DNA from: Tolypothrix bouteillei VB521301
Lineage (GTDB): Bacteria > Cyanobacteriota > Cyanobacteriia > Cyanobacteriales > Nostocaceae
Reading direction: 5' to 3'
Assembly: GCF_000760695.4 (NCBI RefSeq)
Contig: NZ_JHEG04000001.1
Location: 5,462,204-5,526,203 of the forward strand
DNA length: 64,000 nt
The stretch's first letter is position 1; the number at the start of each line of letters is the position of its first letter. Positions 45,078-55,408 of the stretch are shown piece by piece. Made by a program: the position numbers and the translations under genes. The notes under the pieces were generated by a model. It searched no databases and was not told the DNA's origin. It saw only the letters and a list, made by a program, of their open reading frames with translations.

Positions 45078-47909
45078 ATGTTTAATAAAACTAATGATGC
45101 TAAAGATAGCTTGGATGCAGAAAAAAATGGAGTAGCTGATAATTCTTCAAAAAGAAAAGATAGCAATTTTGTAGAAATAGAGAGAGAGCGAAATACTGAG
45201 TTAACTGTTGATTCTAGCCTAAATAGGTTATCAGCACCGTTGAAGCGGTTGAGTTTGGGAACTAAAGCTGCATTACTTGCGATCGCAATTGGCACAATTC
45301 CCGTGTTAGCAATTGGCACGTTAGCTTATCATGTAGCTAGTATGGCAACGGGCAGTAAAAGTTCCCAAATTCAACAAGCAGAAGTGAATGGTATAGCAGA
45401 TAAAGTAAACCGCTTTATGTTAGAGCGCTATACCGATATGCAAGTCTTATCAACTTTGCCAGTTTTAACAAATACTAAATTTAGGGATTCTCTAACTCCT
45501 AAAGAAAAACAAGTTTTATTAGACAAATATATAGAGAGTTATAAAGTCTATGACAGCATTGCAATCCTTAACCTAAGTGGGGATGCGATCGCACAATCTC
45601 GAGGAGCTTCTATAACCCATCAAGGGAAAAATAAATATTTTGAGGCAGCAAAGCAAAAAGGAAGCACTTACATCAGCCAGCCACAAGTTTCGCAAGAGAC
45701 GGGAAATGGCAACATTATTATTGCTGCTCCAATTAAAGATTCAGTTACAGGACAAGTTTCATCTATCGTCAGAGCCAGTATGCCTCTAAAATCTCTAGAT
45801 GAGATCTTGAAAAACTATACAGAAACAGGGCATAAATACTATTTAGCTGACGATTTAGGAAAATTATTTTTGCCTGTTGACAAAACTTATATAGGAAGAG
45901 AAATTCAAGCAGATTTTCCCGGTTTAGCTCAACGTCAAGGACAAAGAAAAGAAGATACTTTTACGACAGTTAATCAACTTGAAGGAAAAGAACAACTTGT
46001 CAGCTATACATCTAGAATTCAAGAAGGATTGCCAGATCTAAAATGGCAAGCCATTCTGACAACAGATGCAGGAATTGCATTTGCACCTCAAAGACAATTG
46101 GGACTGACAATTATTTTAGGAACGGGATTGGCAGCAATCGTTGTAGCTGCGATCGCAGTCTTATTGGCGAAGAAAATTACAGAACCAATTGTGAAAGCGA
46201 CAGATGCAGTGGCAAAACTCGGACAAGGGGATTTAGGAACCCGTTTGGAAGTAGAGTCAGAAGACGAATTGGGTATTTTAAACGCCAATATTAACCAGAT
46301 GGCAGCCCAGTTACAGACATTGGTTAAACAACAAGAACTGGATACAGAAAGAGCAAAATTACTAGCAGAAATTACTCTCCGAACCCGCAGAAGCCTCAAC
46401 ATGGAGGATATTTACAAAACAGCGGTCAGAGAAGTTCGTCAGGCAATCAAAACGGATAGAGTTTTGATTTATCATTTCAATCAAGAAACCTTTGATGGAG
46501 ATGTTGTTGCTGAATCTGTAACTGCTGGCTTGCCAAGAATGCTAGGCGTACCAATTGACGATCCCTGTTTTAGAGAACGCCATGTAGAAACATACAAAGA
46601 TGGTAGGGTTCGGGCAATATCTAACATATATCAAGACCCAAATCTAAGCAACGCTCAATGCTACATCAAGATGTTAGAAAAATTTGCTGTCAAAGCAAAT
46701 TTAGTCGCACCAATTATTAGTGACGGACAACTTATTGCCTTAATGATTGCCCATCATTGTGATAGTCCCCGTATTTGGCTGCAATCAGAAATAGAGTTGT
46801 TTAAACAAATTGCCACCCAAGTAGGGTACGCCCTAGAACAAGCACTGCTTCTACAAGAAGTCGAAAAAGCAAGATCCATTGCCGAAAGATCGTCAGAAGA
46901 TGAGCGTCGGCAAAAAGAAGCATTGCAAATGCAACTCCTAGAACTCTTAAGTGAAGTGGAAGGAGCAGCAAGTGGGGATTTAACAGTACGTGCGGAAGTC
47001 ACAGCTGGAGAAATTGGCACAGTTGCCGACTTCTTTAACTCCATTGTGGAAAGCTTGCGGGACATTGTTACCCAAGTTAAACAAGCAGCCATCCAAGTTA
47101 ACCAAGCGATCGGTCAAAACGAAGGCTCGATTCGCCGCCTTGCAGAGGAAGCACTCGCCCAAGCTTCAGAAATCAATCGCTCCCTTGATGCTGTTGATAA
47201 CATGACCCACTCAATTCAAGCAGTCGCAGCAAGCGCCCAGCAAGCAGCCTTTGTTGCCAATACAGCTGCCAACACGGCTAAAAAGAGTGGGATAGCAATG
47301 GATATGACAGTGCAGAATATTTTGCACCTACGCGAAACAGTAGGCGAAACTGCCAAGAAAGTAAAGAGATTGGGAGAATCAACCCAACAGATATCCCGTG
47401 TGGTAGCTTTGATCAATCAGATTTCCATGCAAACCAACTTACTTGCCATCAACGCCGGTATTGAAGCGGCGCGGGCGGGAGAAGAAGGACAGGGTTTTGC
47501 GGTTGTAGCTGAGGAGGTAGGAGAATTAGCAGCCCGAAGTGCGGCGGCGACAAAAGAAATAGAACAAATTGTTGAAAACATTCAACGCGAAACAACGGAA
47601 GTGGTGCAGGCGATGGAACTGGGAACAACCCAGGTTGTAGAAGGTACGCGCATTGTCGAAGACGCCAAGCAAAGTCTAACTCAAATCTTAGATATTTCGC
47701 GGCAAATCGATTTGTTGGTGCAGTCAATTTCTCAAGCAACAGCCTCTCAAGTGGAAACATCACAAACAGTCAGTCAGTTGATGAGAGAAATTGCCTCCTC
47801 CTCGCAACGCACCAGTGATTCTTCACGTCAAGTTTCGGAGTCTCTGCAACAAACTGTAGAGATTTCGCAACAGTTGCAAGCAACTGTTGGTACCTTCAAA
47901 GTAGATTAA
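45078..47909 (+). CDS. pixJ: Methyl-accepting chemotaxis protein with DXCF-type cyanobacteriochrome GAF (PixJ-like)
   Basis: This 943-residue receptor has a first helix near 66-88, a Cache-type outer domain (about 95-310), a second helix (about 340-363), HAMP (about 365-420) and a GAF domain (about 440-590). A HAMP-like stretch and an MCP signalling domain (about 700-943, with the hairpin tip [20 protein letters not shown]) follow. The GAF has DDPCF at 494-498 (DXCF motif, Cys497) and a second cysteine at the chromophore position (Cys528 in [10 protein letters not shown]), plus [10 protein letters not shown] and [11 protein letters not shown] typical of cyanobacteriochromes. This predicts bilin binding and phototaxis sensing; chromophore and colours are inference. 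A clean AGGAG precedes the ATG. Confidence 0.85.
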   Translation: MFNKTNDAKDSLDAEKNGVADNSSKRKDSNFVEIERERNTELTVDSSLNRLSAPLKRLSLGTKAALLAIAIGTIPVLAIGTLAYHVASMATGSKSSQIQQAEVNGIADKVNRFMLERYTDMQVLSTLPVLTNTKFRDSLTPKEKQVLLDKYIESYKVYDSIAILNLSGDAIAQSRGASITHQGKNKYFEAAKQKGSTYISQPQVSQETGNGNIIIAAPIKDSVTGQVSSIVRASMPLKSLDEILKNYTETGHKYYLADDLGKLFLPVDKTYIGREIQADFPGLAQRQGQRKEDTFTTVNQLEGKEQLVSYTSRIQEGLPDLKWQAILTTDAGIAFAPQRQLGLTIILGTGLAAIVVAAIAVLLAKKITEPIVKATDAVAKLGQGDLGTRLEVESEDELGILNANINQMAAQLQTLVKQQELDTERAKLLAEITLRTRRSLNMEDIYKTAVREVRQAIKTDRVLIYHFNQETFDGDVVAESVTAGLPRMLGVPIDDPCFRERHVETYKDGRVRAISNIYQDPNLSNAQCYIKMLEKFAVKANLVAPIISDGQLIALMIAHHCDSPRIWLQSEIELFKQIATQVGYALEQALLLQEVEKARSIAERSSEDERRQKEALQMQLLELLSEVEGAASGDLTVRAEVTAGEIGTVADFFNSIVESLRDIVTQVKQAAIQVNQAIGQNEGSIRRLAEEALAQASEINRSLDAVDNMTHSIQAVAASAQQAAFVANTAANTAKKSGIAMDMTVQNILHLRETVGETAKKVKRLGESTQQISRVVALINQISMQTNLLAINAGIEAARAGEEGQGFAVVAEEVGELAARSAAATKEIEQIVENIQRETTEVVQAMELGTTQVVEGTRIVEDAKQSLTQILDISRQIDLLVQSISQATASQVETSQTVSQLMREIASSSQRTSDSSRQVSESLQQTVEISQQLQATVGTFKVD

Positions 47910-48080
47910 TGTTAATAGCTAATAGCTAATAGCTAATTGCCAGACAATTAATTAAACATTAGTTATCAGCCATTAGCCATCAGCCATTAGCCATTAGCCC
48001 TCCCTTGTTCGCCAGTCGCCAGGGCGTGGGAAACCCTCCTACAGGACTGGACTCACCATTAGCCACTAGCTATTAGCCCT
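47907..48080. repeat. Heptamer arrays and dispersed unit in the pixJ-pixL spacer
   Basis: TTAATAGCTAATAGCTAATAG, then inverted CATTAGCCATCAGCCATTAG, then a short dispersed unit on the minus strand (47998-48061, CCCTCCCTTGTTCGCCAGTC to GGACTCACCATTAGCC). It interrupts the operon between receptor and kinase. Confidence 0.72.
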
Positions 48081-51000
48081 ATGTCACAAGACAAAGAATT
48101 AGAAATCCAGATGCAATTTCTGGAGGAAGCGAATGATTATCTTAATACCTTGGAAGGGGTATTGCTGGAAATTAACCCCAGCAATCGCATTTCTCCAGAA
48201 AAAATTAATGCCGCACTAAGAGCCGCCCATTCTATAAAAGGTGGTGCTGGCATGATGGGATTTCGGTCTCTGAGCGATCTGGCTCACCGTTTAGAAGATT
48301 CATTTAAAGTTTTAAAAACTAGGAAAAATTCTTTAGAAATAGATACTGAGTTACAGAGTTTACTGCTTGCTGCGGTGGATTGGTTGCGTCAGATAGTGGA
48401 ATTGCTATCGGAAGGTGGGGAGGTAGAGGAGCAGTGGTTGAGTACTTTTTGTTACCCAGTTTTTGATGAACTGCATCAACGTTTGGGCGATCCTACTCCT
48501 GAAGATGCAGCAACTATGCTGTCTCCAGAAGACGGACAAGATATCGTACCTTTGCTGTTTGAAACAGAGGTGGAAGGATGTTTGCAGCGTCTTGAAGCAG
48601 TACTGGCTGATGGCGAACAGCCTTGTCTGAAAGAAGAAGTGGCTATTATGGCAGCTGAGTTGGGTGGATTGGGTGAAATGCTCCAACTGTCAGCTTTTTC
48701 TCAGTTATGTATGTCAATTGCAGCTTATATAGAAGCTGCGGAACCTTCTCAGGTGGAAACAGTTGCTCGGTCGGCGTTGGAAGCATGGCGGCGATCGCAA
48801 GCTTTAGTACTGACAAATCAACTGGAAAGCTTGCCAATAGAGTTACAAATTGACGATGTAGCGGCTGCAATAATAGAGAGCACCCCAACAGAACTACTAG
48901 AAGTAGAACCAGCCCCAGTTCCTGAAGTAGAACCAGAATTTATAGAAGCAGGAGTTCTGCAACCAGAAGAGACGGAAGAATCCTGGCTGGATCGAGAAAT
49001 CATTGCAGCCGACTTTGAAGCTTTGGAAGCAGCTTTTGCTGAAGAAAGCAACGCTCAAGTTGAAGAACCAGAACCAGAGCCAGCTACAGTATCTTCTAGA
49101 GAAATTCCTACATCAAGTTACAATCGCAAAGCCGAGCAAACTGTAGGTGGTCATAAGAGCGAAACTCCAGAAAATACAGTCCGAGTTCCAAGCAGACAAC
49201 TTGAGCAAATTAACGATCTCTTTGGAGAACTGATAATTCAACGCAATGGGATGAATTTGCAACTTGAAAGGTTACGCAAACTCATTCGTAATTTGAACCA
49301 ACGAGTCCAAGTTTTGGAACGAGAAAACCAACAACTGAGGACAGCTTATGATAAAATAGCCACTCAAAGTGTAGTGCCATCTGGAGAAGCATTAAGAGCA
49401 CTAGCACCAGCCGAGCAACCAGAAGAACTTCCAGCGCCAGTTTCAGAGAAGAATGATGGAGCAAATGGAGTGGAAGGTGAGTTTGATTCCTTGGAAATGG
49501 ATAGCTACAACGAACTCAACTTGCTTTCTCAGGAAGTTATGGAAACGATCGTTCAAGTGCAAGAAGTCACAACTGACATTCAACTTAGCATTGACGATAC
49601 AGACCAATTTGCCCGCAAGCTTACCAAAACATCCAAGCAACTGCAAAGAAAGCTCACACAAATCAGAATGCGCCCGCTATCTGATGTTGTGGATCGCTTT
49701 CCTAGAGCCTTGCGCGACTTGTGCGTAGAATACGGCAAAAACGTACAGTTAAAAATTGAAGGGGCTAACACTTTAATCGAAAGAAGCATCCTAGAGTCTT
49801 TGAATGAGCCTTTGATGCACTTAGTCCGAAATGCTTTTGACCACGGAATTGAAGATCCGGTCACACGTCGTGCTTCTGGTAAGAACGAACAAGGGTTGAT
49901 AGAAATTAAAGCAACCCATCAGGGAAATCGTACCATTATTTCGCTCCGAGATGATGGACGCGGGATTTCGCTAGAGAAAATCCGGACTCGCGCAATCGAG
50001 ATGGGATTGGAACCTGCTTTATTGGCACAAGCAACAGAAGAAGAACTCCTGTCGTTAATTTTTGAGCCCGGTTTTAGCACTTCTGAACAGGTGACAACTC
50101 TATCTGGTCGTGGTGTTGGTATGGATGTCGTGCGTAACAACCTCAAGCAAATCCGGGGCGATGTCAAAGTTGATACAAAAGTAGGGAATGGAACTACATT
50201 CACCCTCTCCGTACCATTTACACTCTCAGTTGCACGAGTGCTGCTTGTCGAAAGCAATCGCATGCTCCTGGCATTCCCCACAGATGTTGTCTCCGAGATA
50301 TTCCTACTTAACGAAGAGCACGTCTTACCAATGGCGACAGGCGAAGTCCTCAACTGGCAGGGTACCATGCTTCCGTTAGTTCGTTTGAGTCGTCACTTAG
50401 ACTTTAATTGTCCCCGCTATGACAATCCAACCCTAGAGACGCCCCCAGCAATTAATGCTTCCAGCGTTATTATTGTTAGCCAAGGAAATCAGCCAGTTGC
50501 AGTGCAAGTGGATCGTTGTTGGGGCGAACAAGAAGTTGCTATCCGTCGGGTAGAAGGCAATATTGCTTTACCAAGTGGTTTTAGTAACTGTACGATTTTG
50601 GGTGATGGTCGCGTTGTACCGTTGGTTAATGCCAATGAGATGCTTTATTGGATTGCGACTAATGAGCGCGTACCCAGAACCAGTCAGCTTCCATCTTCTA
50701 AATTAAAGACAGTTTTCTTAACACCATCTGATGACAAACAAGCAGCGCTTTCAGGAAATCGTAAAGGCACTATTTTAATAGTAGATGACTCGATTAACGT
50801 GCGGCGCTTTTTAGCTTTAACTCTAGAGAAAGGAGGATATCAAGTCGAACAAGCTAAAGATGGTCAAGACGCTTTGGAAAAACTCCAGAGTGGTTTGAAA
50901 GTTCAGGCTGTGATTTGCGATATTGAAATGCCTCGCATTGATGGTTATGGATTTTTAGGCCGCGTGAAATCAAATACTGATTTTAAGGATATACCGATTG

Positions 51001-51149
51001 CGATGCTGACTTCTCGGAGTAGTGATAAACATCGCCAGTTAGCTATGCAGTTGGGTGCGCGGGCTTATTTTTCCAAACCTTACAATGAACAAGAGTTGTT
51101 GAGGACTTTGGATGATATTATTTTTCCTTTCGCAGGGGCTGCTAAATGA
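48081..51149 (+). CDS. pixL: CheA-type hybrid histidine kinase (PixL-like)
   Basis: This 1022-residue kinase has an HPt domain (1-110) with phospho-His50 in RAAHSIKGGAGMMGF, a second helical region, an acidic Glu/Pro linker (about 265-345), a dimerisation helix pair, and a HATPase domain with HLVRNAFDHGIEDP and DDGRGISLEKIR. A CheW domain (ARVLLVESNRMLLAFP) and a C-terminal receiver (ILIVDDSINVRRFL, CDIEMPRIDGYG, FSKPYNE) complete it. It phosphorylates the receiver proteins of the operon under control of the receptor. All key boxes are present. Confidence 0.92.
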   Translation: MSQDKELEIQMQFLEEANDYLNTLEGVLLEINPSNRISPEKINAALRAAHSIKGGAGMMGFRSLSDLAHRLEDSFKVLKTRKNSLEIDTELQSLLLAAVDWLRQIVELLSEGGEVEEQWLSTFCYPVFDELHQRLGDPTPEDAATMLSPEDGQDIVPLLFETEVEGCLQRLEAVLADGEQPCLKEEVAIMAAELGGLGEMLQLSAFSQLCMSIAAYIEAAEPSQVETVARSALEAWRRSQALVLTNQLESLPIELQIDDVAAAIIESTPTELLEVEPAPVPEVEPEFIEAGVLQPEETEESWLDREIIAADFEALEAAFAEESNAQVEEPEPEPATVSSREIPTSSYNRKAEQTVGGHKSETPENTVRVPSRQLEQINDLFGELIIQRNGMNLQLERLRKLIRNLNQRVQVLERENQQLRTAYDKIATQSVVPSGEALRALAPAEQPEELPAPVSEKNDGANGVEGEFDSLEMDSYNELNLLSQEVMETIVQVQEVTTDIQLSIDDTDQFARKLTKTSKQLQRKLTQIRMRPLSDVVDRFPRALRDLCVEYGKNVQLKIEGANTLIERSILESLNEPLMHLVRNAFDHGIEDPVTRRASGKNEQGLIEIKATHQGNRTIISLRDDGRGISLEKIRTRAIEMGLEPALLAQATEEELLSLIFEPGFSTSEQVTTLSGRGVGMDVVRNNLKQIRGDVKVDTKVGNGTTFTLSVPFTLSVARVLLVESNRMLLAFPTDVVSEIFLLNEEHVLPMATGEVLNWQGTMLPLVRLSRHLDFNCPRYDNPTLETPPAINASSVIIVSQGNQPVAVQVDRCWGEQEVAIRRVEGNIALPSGFSNCTILGDGRVVPLVNANEMLYWIATNERVPRTSQLPSSKLKTVFLTPSDDKQAALSGNRKGTILIVDDSINVRRFLALTLEKGGYQVEQAKDGQDALEKLQSGLKVQAVICDIEMPRIDGYGFLGRVKSNTDFKDIPIAMLTSRSSDKHRQLAMQLGARAYFSKPYNEQELLRTLDDIIFPFAGAAK

Positions 51150-51473
51150 GAATTACAAATTTATTTATAAACCGCTAATAAACCTGACGGAAGCTGATAA
51201 TGAATTATTGTAGAGATTTTTTATTCGTAGATAAAGAAGTTAGCAATAAGGTCAAATATTTTTGATTTTGATACCAAGTTTTAGTTTAATAACTCCCTTT
51301 TGTAGAGCCTGCATACGCAGGCTTTTTTCTTAAATAACGCGAGTTCGACGAAGCTACTCCCTTTCTGGTGTAAGATTACCGACGTAATTTCTTCACAAGG
51401 TGCTCCCTTTCTCCCCAGAGCAAAACCAACTTTATCTACTGATATAGAATATCGATCTGGAGGTAATTGAGCG
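51150..51473. other. Spacer after pixL
   Basis: No gene seen. It holds a CGCGAGTTCGACGAAGC fragment similar to the palindrome at 31771 and a GCCTGCATACGCAGGC hairpin (51308-51323) followed by a T-run (TTTTTTC), which may terminate the pix transcript. Confidence 0.5.
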
Positions 51474-51623
51474 ATGGCTACCGTCGATGAATACCGTCAA
51501 TACATCCAACACCTATTAACTGAACACGCAAAACCGATCTGGGATAATCGCATTCAAGCTCAAACTATTTTTGACACTGGGATTCGATCCTCCAAAGATG
51601 CGCCATTATACGGAGTTTGCTGA
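51474..51623 (+). pseudogene. Truncated XisI-like fragment
   Basis: An ATG with GGAGG upstream opens 49 codons resembling the start of XisI-family proteins (VDEYRQYIQHLLTEHAKP, then AQTIFDT), which are about 110 residues long. The rest is missing after a TGA. XisI proteins are best known from fdxN-element excision in heterocystous cyanobacteria; most genomic copies have unknown roles. Confidence 0.4.
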
Positions 51624-51726
51624 AGCCTAAAATTTGCTCCCATTTCTTAAGATTTAAAAGTGTGCTTGCTACTTCCCAAAGCAAGTTATAGATAGAATCA
51701 ACAAAACTACAGGAGTGCGATCGCAA

Positions 51727-51837
51727 ATGTCAAAACAGGAGCAGGGTAATTGTTCTGGTATTGTCGGCGATGGCGTCCTTATAGCGCTGACAGAACTTGT
51801 TTTTTCAGGAATGAAAGTAATTTGTGGAAAGCAATGA
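51727..51837 (+). CDS. Possible 36-aa small protein, unknown
   Basis: An AGGAG lies 11 bases before the ATG. The product has a short hydrophobic centre (VLIALTELVFSGMKV) and two cysteines. No family recognised; chance is quite possible. Confidence 0.2.
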   Translation: MSKQEQGNCSGIVGDGVLIALTELVFSGMKVICGKQ

Positions 51838-52323
51838 ATAAATTGAGATTATAGTGACAGGCTCTAAAGAACAGTTACAAACTCAATATAGAATTCTTAT
51901 TTAATTTTTGAACTAAACCTATATAGGGACATTGGTAGGTAATATCCCAATAGAGTTCAGTTAACAATATATAATCCTTGAAGATCCCTCCAACTCTCCA
52001 ATCGGTTGGGGGGCTAGGAGGAGCGCGTCTTATCTGAACCGTATTGGGTAATATCCACCTTACAGTACTAAAAATTTTTTACAAAATATTAATAATTACT
52101 TGATAATTATTAATATTGAATAATTGCTCCGTAAAAACCCGGATCTAAGCAAAAATCCTTCTGTGAATTTTTCCGTAATTTTAACGTGGCGAATATCGCG
52201 TTATTTAAATTTAATACTGTAAAGATATTGTAAATTGATGGCAACAATAAACACTGTTTTATCTTCACAAAGTCTTCACGATTTATTGCCATAATTCGTA
52301 TTTGGTTAGGTAAGGTTTATCCT
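51838..52323. other. AT-rich spacer with a dispersed repeat portion
   Basis: 51941-52080 shares GTATTGGGTAATATCC and TACAGTACTAAAA with the MITE-like element upstream of urtA. No gene supported. Confidence 0.4.
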
Positions 52324-55275
52324 GTGAAGGAAACACATTTTTTCTTGCATTTACCAAATCTGGGTGTGTTGTTTATGCTTAATAATAAAGTTAATATTTC
52401 CAGCTTGCAAGGTTCTCAATCTAGATTGCGTACCCAACAATCTCAAATCGGTAAAGTAGACCGACCTAACAACAAAACATTTTTACTACAACGTTTTAAT
52501 AACCTCCCTATTAGTAGCAAACAATTTATTGGTTTAATTACTTGTGAATTGGTATCTGTTATAGGTATAGCTGGTGGCATCATATTAATTATTAACCAAG
52601 GATTGCAAAGTCAATTATTAGAACAGGCTAAGTTGGAATTGGCTGTCACGAATGAAAATTATAATTCACAGGTCAATCAAATCAACTCAATATTGAGACA
52701 AAAAGCAATCAATCCTACAATAATTCATGCCGCGATCGCTCATAATAGTAATTCTTTAAGTCCAAGTTTACAAGAAAACACTAAAAAAATTTTAGAAGAG
52801 GAAGCTCGCAATAGCAAAATAGAGTATGCAACTCTAGTAGGTAGAGATTTTAAGATTATTGCCAATCTTAACCCTGACCGTCAAGGAGAAATTTTTAATC
52901 CTAACAATCAAGTTAGTGAGGCAATAGAAAATTCTCAAACAATAACATCCAATAGCGTTATTACATGGTCGGAATTGAGCCAAGAGTTACCTGCTTTCCC
53001 AGAAGGTTTTAAACAGCAAGACACTCTCATCCGTTATACGATCGTACCCGTTAAAGATGAAAAAACACAAACAGTTGTTGGCGCTTTAGTTGCCGGAAAA
53101 ATTTTAAGTGGGAAAGATACAATCGCCAAAAAGACTGTGGAAACTATTGGAGGTGGCTACAGTGCTGTTTATTTCCGCAACATAAATGGAGAATTGGCAC
53201 TAGCAACATCTTTATATCAAGATAACTTAGAAGACACTAAACAAAATTTTCCCTTACCAAAAAAAGCTTTATCTTTACTTAATATAGCTACTAAGAATTC
53301 TCCAGGAAAAACAGTCACTCAACACCTGGTTTTAGATAAGAAAACTTATGTGATAGCAGCTAAAGCCATTCCTAATAAAATGACTGAAGGAGTGGAGGGC
53401 AATCAAACAATTTCTGGTGACGCTCCTGTGGCTATTTTGGTTCGAGGCACTCCAGAAACGGCTTTGAGTGATTTATTAAGGCATGGTTGGCAAGGACAAG
53501 CTCTGACTATTTTTATTATATTGCTGTTGATTTCTCTTTGGACATTGCTTGTGGAACGGGCAATTATCAGACCAATCAAAAACTTGCAACAAACAGCACA
53601 GAAATTTACAGTTGGTCAAGCATCCACGCGATCGCAAATTTTTACCACTGATGAAATCGGGCAATTAGCTATGAGTTTTAACTCAATGGCAGACAGCCTT
53701 GCAGAACAAAACCAACGTCGAGAAAATCAAGCAAAACTAGAATTTTACCTCAACAGTATCACGACCCGCATTAGAGAAACCTTAAATCCTGCAACAGTTT
53801 TGAAGACATTAGTATCAACGACGAAAGAAGCGATACAAGCAGATAGAGTGGTTTTTTATCGTTTAGACGAGAACTTACAAGGAAAAATAGTTGCCGAGTC
53901 TTCGAGCAATATTTTAACATCAGTAATAGGAACAACTGTTATTAAACCTTACCAAATTCAAGAAGAATTTAAAGAATATGAAATAGGTCGTGTCAAAGCA
54001 GTTGATAACATTCAAGAAGTTTCTCTCAGCCCGTCTTGCTTAGAGCAAATAGCAGCGCTAGCTGTCAAAGCATATCTCATCTCGCCTATCTATGCGAACA
54101 AGCAACTATACGGCTTGTTAGTTGCTCATCAATGTTCTAATCCCCGGAACTGGCAAGTTGTAGAAATTGACTTATTTAGACAAGTTGCAGTTCAAGCAGG
54201 TTATGCTTTGGAGCAAGCACAACTTCTCCAACAAGTAGAACGTGGTGTTGCCATAACTTCCCCTGAAGAACAGCAAAACAAAGACACTCTACAAGCTCAA
54301 CTCTCAGATCTTATAGATAATATAGAGAGTGCAGCGCGTGGAGACTTAACAGTACGTGCTGAAGTGACAGTTGGAGAAATTGGCACTGTTGCTGACTTTT
54401 TCAACTCCATTGTTGAAAGCCTGCGAGATATTGTGACGAAAGTCAAAGAATCAGCATTGCAAGTGAATCAGGCGATCGGATCGAACGAAGGAGCAGTCCG
54501 CCACCTAGCTGAAGAAGCCCTTGCTCAAGCAACAGAAATTCACAGCACTCTTGATGCAGTTGATAACATGACTCAATCAATTCAAGCAGTAGCAGCAAGC
54601 GCCGAACAAGCAGCTACAGTAGCCCATGATGCTGCTCACACAGCCACAAAAAGCGGGTGGGCGATGGATATGACAGTGCAACACTTCCTGCGTTTGCGAG
54701 AGACAGTCAGCGACACTGCGAAAAAAGTCAGGAGATTGGGAGAGTCAACACAACATATTTCCCGTGTCGTCGCCTTGATCAACCAGATTTCTACCCAAAC
54801 AAACTTGATTGCCATCAATGCTGGTATAGAAGCATCGCGTGCGGGTGAAGAAGGTCAGGGTTTTGCGATCGTCGCTGAGGAAGTAGGAGAATTAGCAGCC
54901 CAAACTGTAGTCGCCACGCGAGAAATTGAACAGATAGTTGAGAGTATTCAACTAGAAACAACAGAAGTTGTTCAAGCAATGGAGTTAGGAACAACTCAAG
55001 TGATGGACGGTACGCGCATTGTGGACGATGCCAAGCAAAATCTCAATCAAATTCTAGAAATTTCTCGGCAAATCGATTTGTTAGTGCGATCGATTTCTGA
55101 AGCCACAGCCTCCCAGGTGGAAACATCACAAGTCGTAAGTCAATTGATGAAAGCAATTGCAGCAACTTCTCAACGCACGAGTGATTCTTCACGTCAGGTT
55201 TCCAATTCTTTTGCCCAAACTCTACAGATTGCTGAAGAGTTACAGCAGGTTGTTGGGACATTTCAGGTGAAGTGA
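52324..55275 (+). CDS. Methyl-accepting chemotaxis protein, paralog of PixJ with degenerate GAF
   Basis: This 983-residue receptor starts at GTG 52324 (ATG 52375 also possible). It has a helix near 80-100, an outer double-Cache-type domain, a helix near 395-412, HAMP, a GAF (about 475-640), a HAMP-like stretch and an MCP domain nearly identical in pattern to that at 45078 ([20 protein letters not shown]). The GAF aligns with the cyanobacteriochrome GAF of the other receptor but reads KPYQ at 541-544 in place of DPCF, and has Ser571-Cys572 where Cys-Tyr stands. So the DXCF cysteine is lost and the other is displaced by one residue. It may sense something other than light. Confidence 0.88.
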   Translation: MKETHFFLHLPNLGVLFMLNNKVNISSLQGSQSRLRTQQSQIGKVDRPNNKTFLLQRFNNLPISSKQFIGLITCELVSVIGIAGGIILIINQGLQSQLLEQAKLELAVTNENYNSQVNQINSILRQKAINPTIIHAAIAHNSNSLSPSLQENTKKILEEEARNSKIEYATLVGRDFKIIANLNPDRQGEIFNPNNQVSEAIENSQTITSNSVITWSELSQELPAFPEGFKQQDTLIRYTIVPVKDEKTQTVVGALVAGKILSGKDTIAKKTVETIGGGYSAVYFRNINGELALATSLYQDNLEDTKQNFPLPKKALSLLNIATKNSPGKTVTQHLVLDKKTYVIAAKAIPNKMTEGVEGNQTISGDAPVAILVRGTPETALSDLLRHGWQGQALTIFIILLLISLWTLLVERAIIRPIKNLQQTAQKFTVGQASTRSQIFTTDEIGQLAMSFNSMADSLAEQNQRRENQAKLEFYLNSITTRIRETLNPATVLKTLVSTTKEAIQADRVVFYRLDENLQGKIVAESSSNILTSVIGTTVIKPYQIQEEFKEYEIGRVKAVDNIQEVSLSPSCLEQIAALAVKAYLISPIYANKQLYGLLVAHQCSNPRNWQVVEIDLFRQVAVQAGYALEQAQLLQQVERGVAITSPEEQQNKDTLQAQLSDLIDNIESAARGDLTVRAEVTVGEIGTVADFFNSIVESLRDIVTKVKESALQVNQAIGSNEGAVRHLAEEALAQATEIHSTLDAVDNMTQSIQAVAASAEQAATVAHDAAHTATKSGWAMDMTVQHFLRLRETVSDTAKKVRRLGESTQHISRVVALINQISTQTNLIAINAGIEASRAGEEGQGFAIVAEEVGELAAQTVVATREIEQIVESIQLETTEVVQAMELGTTQVMDGTRIVDDAKQNLNQILEISRQIDLLVRSISEATASQVETSQVVSQLMKAIAATSQRTSDSSRQVSNSFAQTLQIAEELQQVVGTFQVK

Positions 55276-55408
55276 TACGATTTTAGATGCGTGGATTAAC
55301 AAATCAACTATATGTTAACGCAATCTAAAATCTCTCCTAGTATAAATGCAAGTGCTGGACATCGCCGTTCACAATGGAATTTGATGCGAGTGCTTCGGAA
55401 GAGAACAA

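Noticed and set aside
1337..48080. CRISPR array suspected from the regular repeats
   Set aside because: The repeats are tandem 7-mers without spacers, and no cas gene is present.
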